From assembly GCA_964646605.1 (NCBI GenBank), contig CAZYEX010000104.1, positions 1-19,312 of the forward strand: a stretch of 19,312 nucleotides of DNA. The letters run 5' to 3'. This stretch comes from SBAX01 sp964646605. Lineage in GTDB: Bacteria; Planctomycetota; Phycisphaerae; UBA1845. Shown one piece after another: positions 18,359 to 19,312 of the stretch. A program made the translations under genes and the position numbers. How positions within the stretch are numbered: the stretch's first letter is position 1; each line of letters starts with the position of its first letter. The notes beneath the pieces are model-generated. The model did no database searches and was not told where the DNA came from. It saw only the letters and a list, made by a program, of their open reading frames with translations.

Positions 18359-19312
18359 GTCTGCCGAGGCGCGCTCCTTGCGAGGCCGGCGCACATCGCC
18401 GTCCCGCGAAGCGACGGTCGAGGTTTCGCCGGTGAACTGGCTGTCGGTTCACGGCGCCGCACACAACAACCTCAAGAACCTCACGGTTCGCATTCCCCTG
18501 GCTCGGTTCGTCTGTGTCACCGGGGTTTCAGGCTCGGGTAAGAGCTCGCTGGTCAATGACATCCTGCGCGAGGCGCTGGCCCGCGATTTGAATGGAGCCG
18601 AGAACGCGCGCCCCGGCAGGTATGACCGCATCGACGGACTCCAACACCTCGATAAGGTCATCGACATTGATCAGTCGCCCATTGGACGGACTCCGCGCTC
18701 CAATCCCGCAACGTATATCAAGGTGTTTGACGAAATCCGTGATCTGTACGCGCGACTGCCGGATTCCAAGGTGCGGGGGTACAAGCCGGGGCGGTTCAGT
18801 TTCAATGTTTCCATTGGCGGCAAAGGCGGCGGGCGGTGCGAGGCCTGCGAGGGCAACGGCGCCAACAAGATGGAAATGGAGCTTCTCGCGGATGTTTGGA
18901 TCCATTGCCCCGTTTGCGGCGGTCGGCGTTTCAGTCGAGAGACTCTGCAAGTGCTCTACAAAGGCAAGAGCATCGCGGACGTATTGGAGATGGACGTCCA
19001 GCAGACTCTGGAGCATTTCGAGAACGTTCCGTCCATTGCCCATATGCTCCGCACCTTGCACGACGTGGGACTGGATTACATCAAGCTCGGCCAGTCCTCC
19101 ACGACGTTGTCGGGCGGCGAAGCGCAACGGCTGAAGATCGCGCGACACCTCGCGGAAGCCCGTGACGTCGCGGCTGGCCGCGCGCTCTTCCTACTCGACG
19201 AACCGACGACTGGCCTCCACTTCCACGACGTCTCCGTCCTGCTGCGCGCGCTGCGATCGCTCGTCGATCGCGGACACTCGGTGGTCGCGATCGAGCACCA
19301 CGTCGACTTCGT
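18336..19312 (+). CDS. uvrA: UvrA-type excinuclease subunit, C-terminal half (3'-partial)
   Basis: The second ABC unit of UvrA, in a different frame from the first and cut by the window end. Features from the GTG at 18336: Walker A GVSGSGKSS at residues 63-71; SNPATYIKVFDEIRDLYA; RGYKPGRFSFNV; the zinc finger CEAC (from residue 168) paired with CPVC; the signature LSGGEAQ at 258-264; and Walker B FLLDEPTTGLH. A short insert, SIGGKG, precedes GGRCEAC relative to common UvrA. The frame is open from 18246 (after a TAA at 18243). No ATG lies before the homology; the GTG at 18336, behind AGAGGG, is the most plausible independent start and overlaps the first frame by 23 nt. A separate polypeptide made by coupled translation, or a frameshifted single protein, are both possible. 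Confidence 0.85.
   Translation, partial: MAALLQSRSAEARSLRGRRTSPSREATVEVSPVNWLSVHGAAHNNLKNLTVRIPLARFVCVTGVSGSGKSSLVNDILREALARDLNGAENARPGRYDRIDGLQHLDKVIDIDQSPIGRTPRSNPATYIKVFDEIRDLYARLPDSKVRGYKPGRFSFNVSIGGKGGGRCEACEGNGANKMEMELLADVWIHCPVCGGRRFSRETLQVLYKGKSIADVLEMDVQQTLEHFENVPSIAHMLRTLHDVGLDYIKLGQSSTTLSGGEAQRLKIARHLAEARDVAAGRALFLLDEPTTGLHFHDVSVLLRALRSLVDRGHSVVAIEHHVDF

Noticed and set aside
1..19312. tRNA or rRNA genes, integrase or transposase genes
   Set aside because: No tRNA-like T-loop/anticodon arrangement, rRNA core sequence or recombinase motif was recognised in any part of the window.

Overview
The window looks like chromosomal DNA of a high-GC planctomycete, probably of the Phycisphaerae type. 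This is inference from three things: an exported Cys-rich protein with dockerin-like calcium loops beside prepilin-like proteins with a divergent H-x-DG tail, a long proline/alanine-rich N-terminal extension on ribosomal protein S9, and spacer DNA full of short G+C-rich palindromes. No species can be named from sequence alone.

Layout. (1) 1-421: one weak hypothetical ORF, open to the left edge. (2) 422-2400: about 2 kb with no credible gene, built from repeated palindromic modules: two copies of a ~270-bp unit, two copies of a 178-bp unit plus a diverged third with a 30-bp triplication, and at least four families of small hairpins. (3) 2393-2571, minus strand: a consensus-like promoter followed ~145 nt later by a hairpin with a T-tract, a candidate small RNA. 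(4) 2743-3787, plus: rplM-rpsI with its own promoter. (5) 3855-6888, minus: a promoter and four reading frames that read as a duplicated pair: prepilin-like A, a 27-residue signal-peptide stub, prepilin-like A2, and a 278-aa exported protein with two repeats of eight cysteines plus an EF-hand-like loop. (6) 6943-11547, plus: guaB, a lipoprotein, a zinc-ribbon membrane protein and guaA, with overlapping or nearly touching ends; the two GMP-synthesis enzymes bracket two envelope proteins. (7) 11667-15636, minus: HIT hydrolase, dGTPase-like HD hydrolase, thiS-thiG with its own TATAAT promoter, then a 38-codon remnant of the fluoride channel crcB whose stop overlaps the start of a cysteine synthase. 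(8) 15660-19312, plus: a possibly leaderless exported-protein gene and a uvrA-type gene whose two ABC halves lie in different frames; the second half runs off the right edge.

How the parts relate. Translation (rplM, rpsI), GMP synthesis (guaB, guaA), thiazole synthesis (thiS, thiG), cysteine synthesis, nucleotide sanitation (HIT, dGTPase) and DNA repair (uvrA) are housekeeping functions. The accessory interest is in the duplicated prepilin/Cys-rich secreted pair, the palindrome-rich spacer with the adjoining putative sRNA, and the split uvrA. The first is the best candidate for an undescribed system, but its function is unknown. All calls were made by reading the sequence; no database search was possible.
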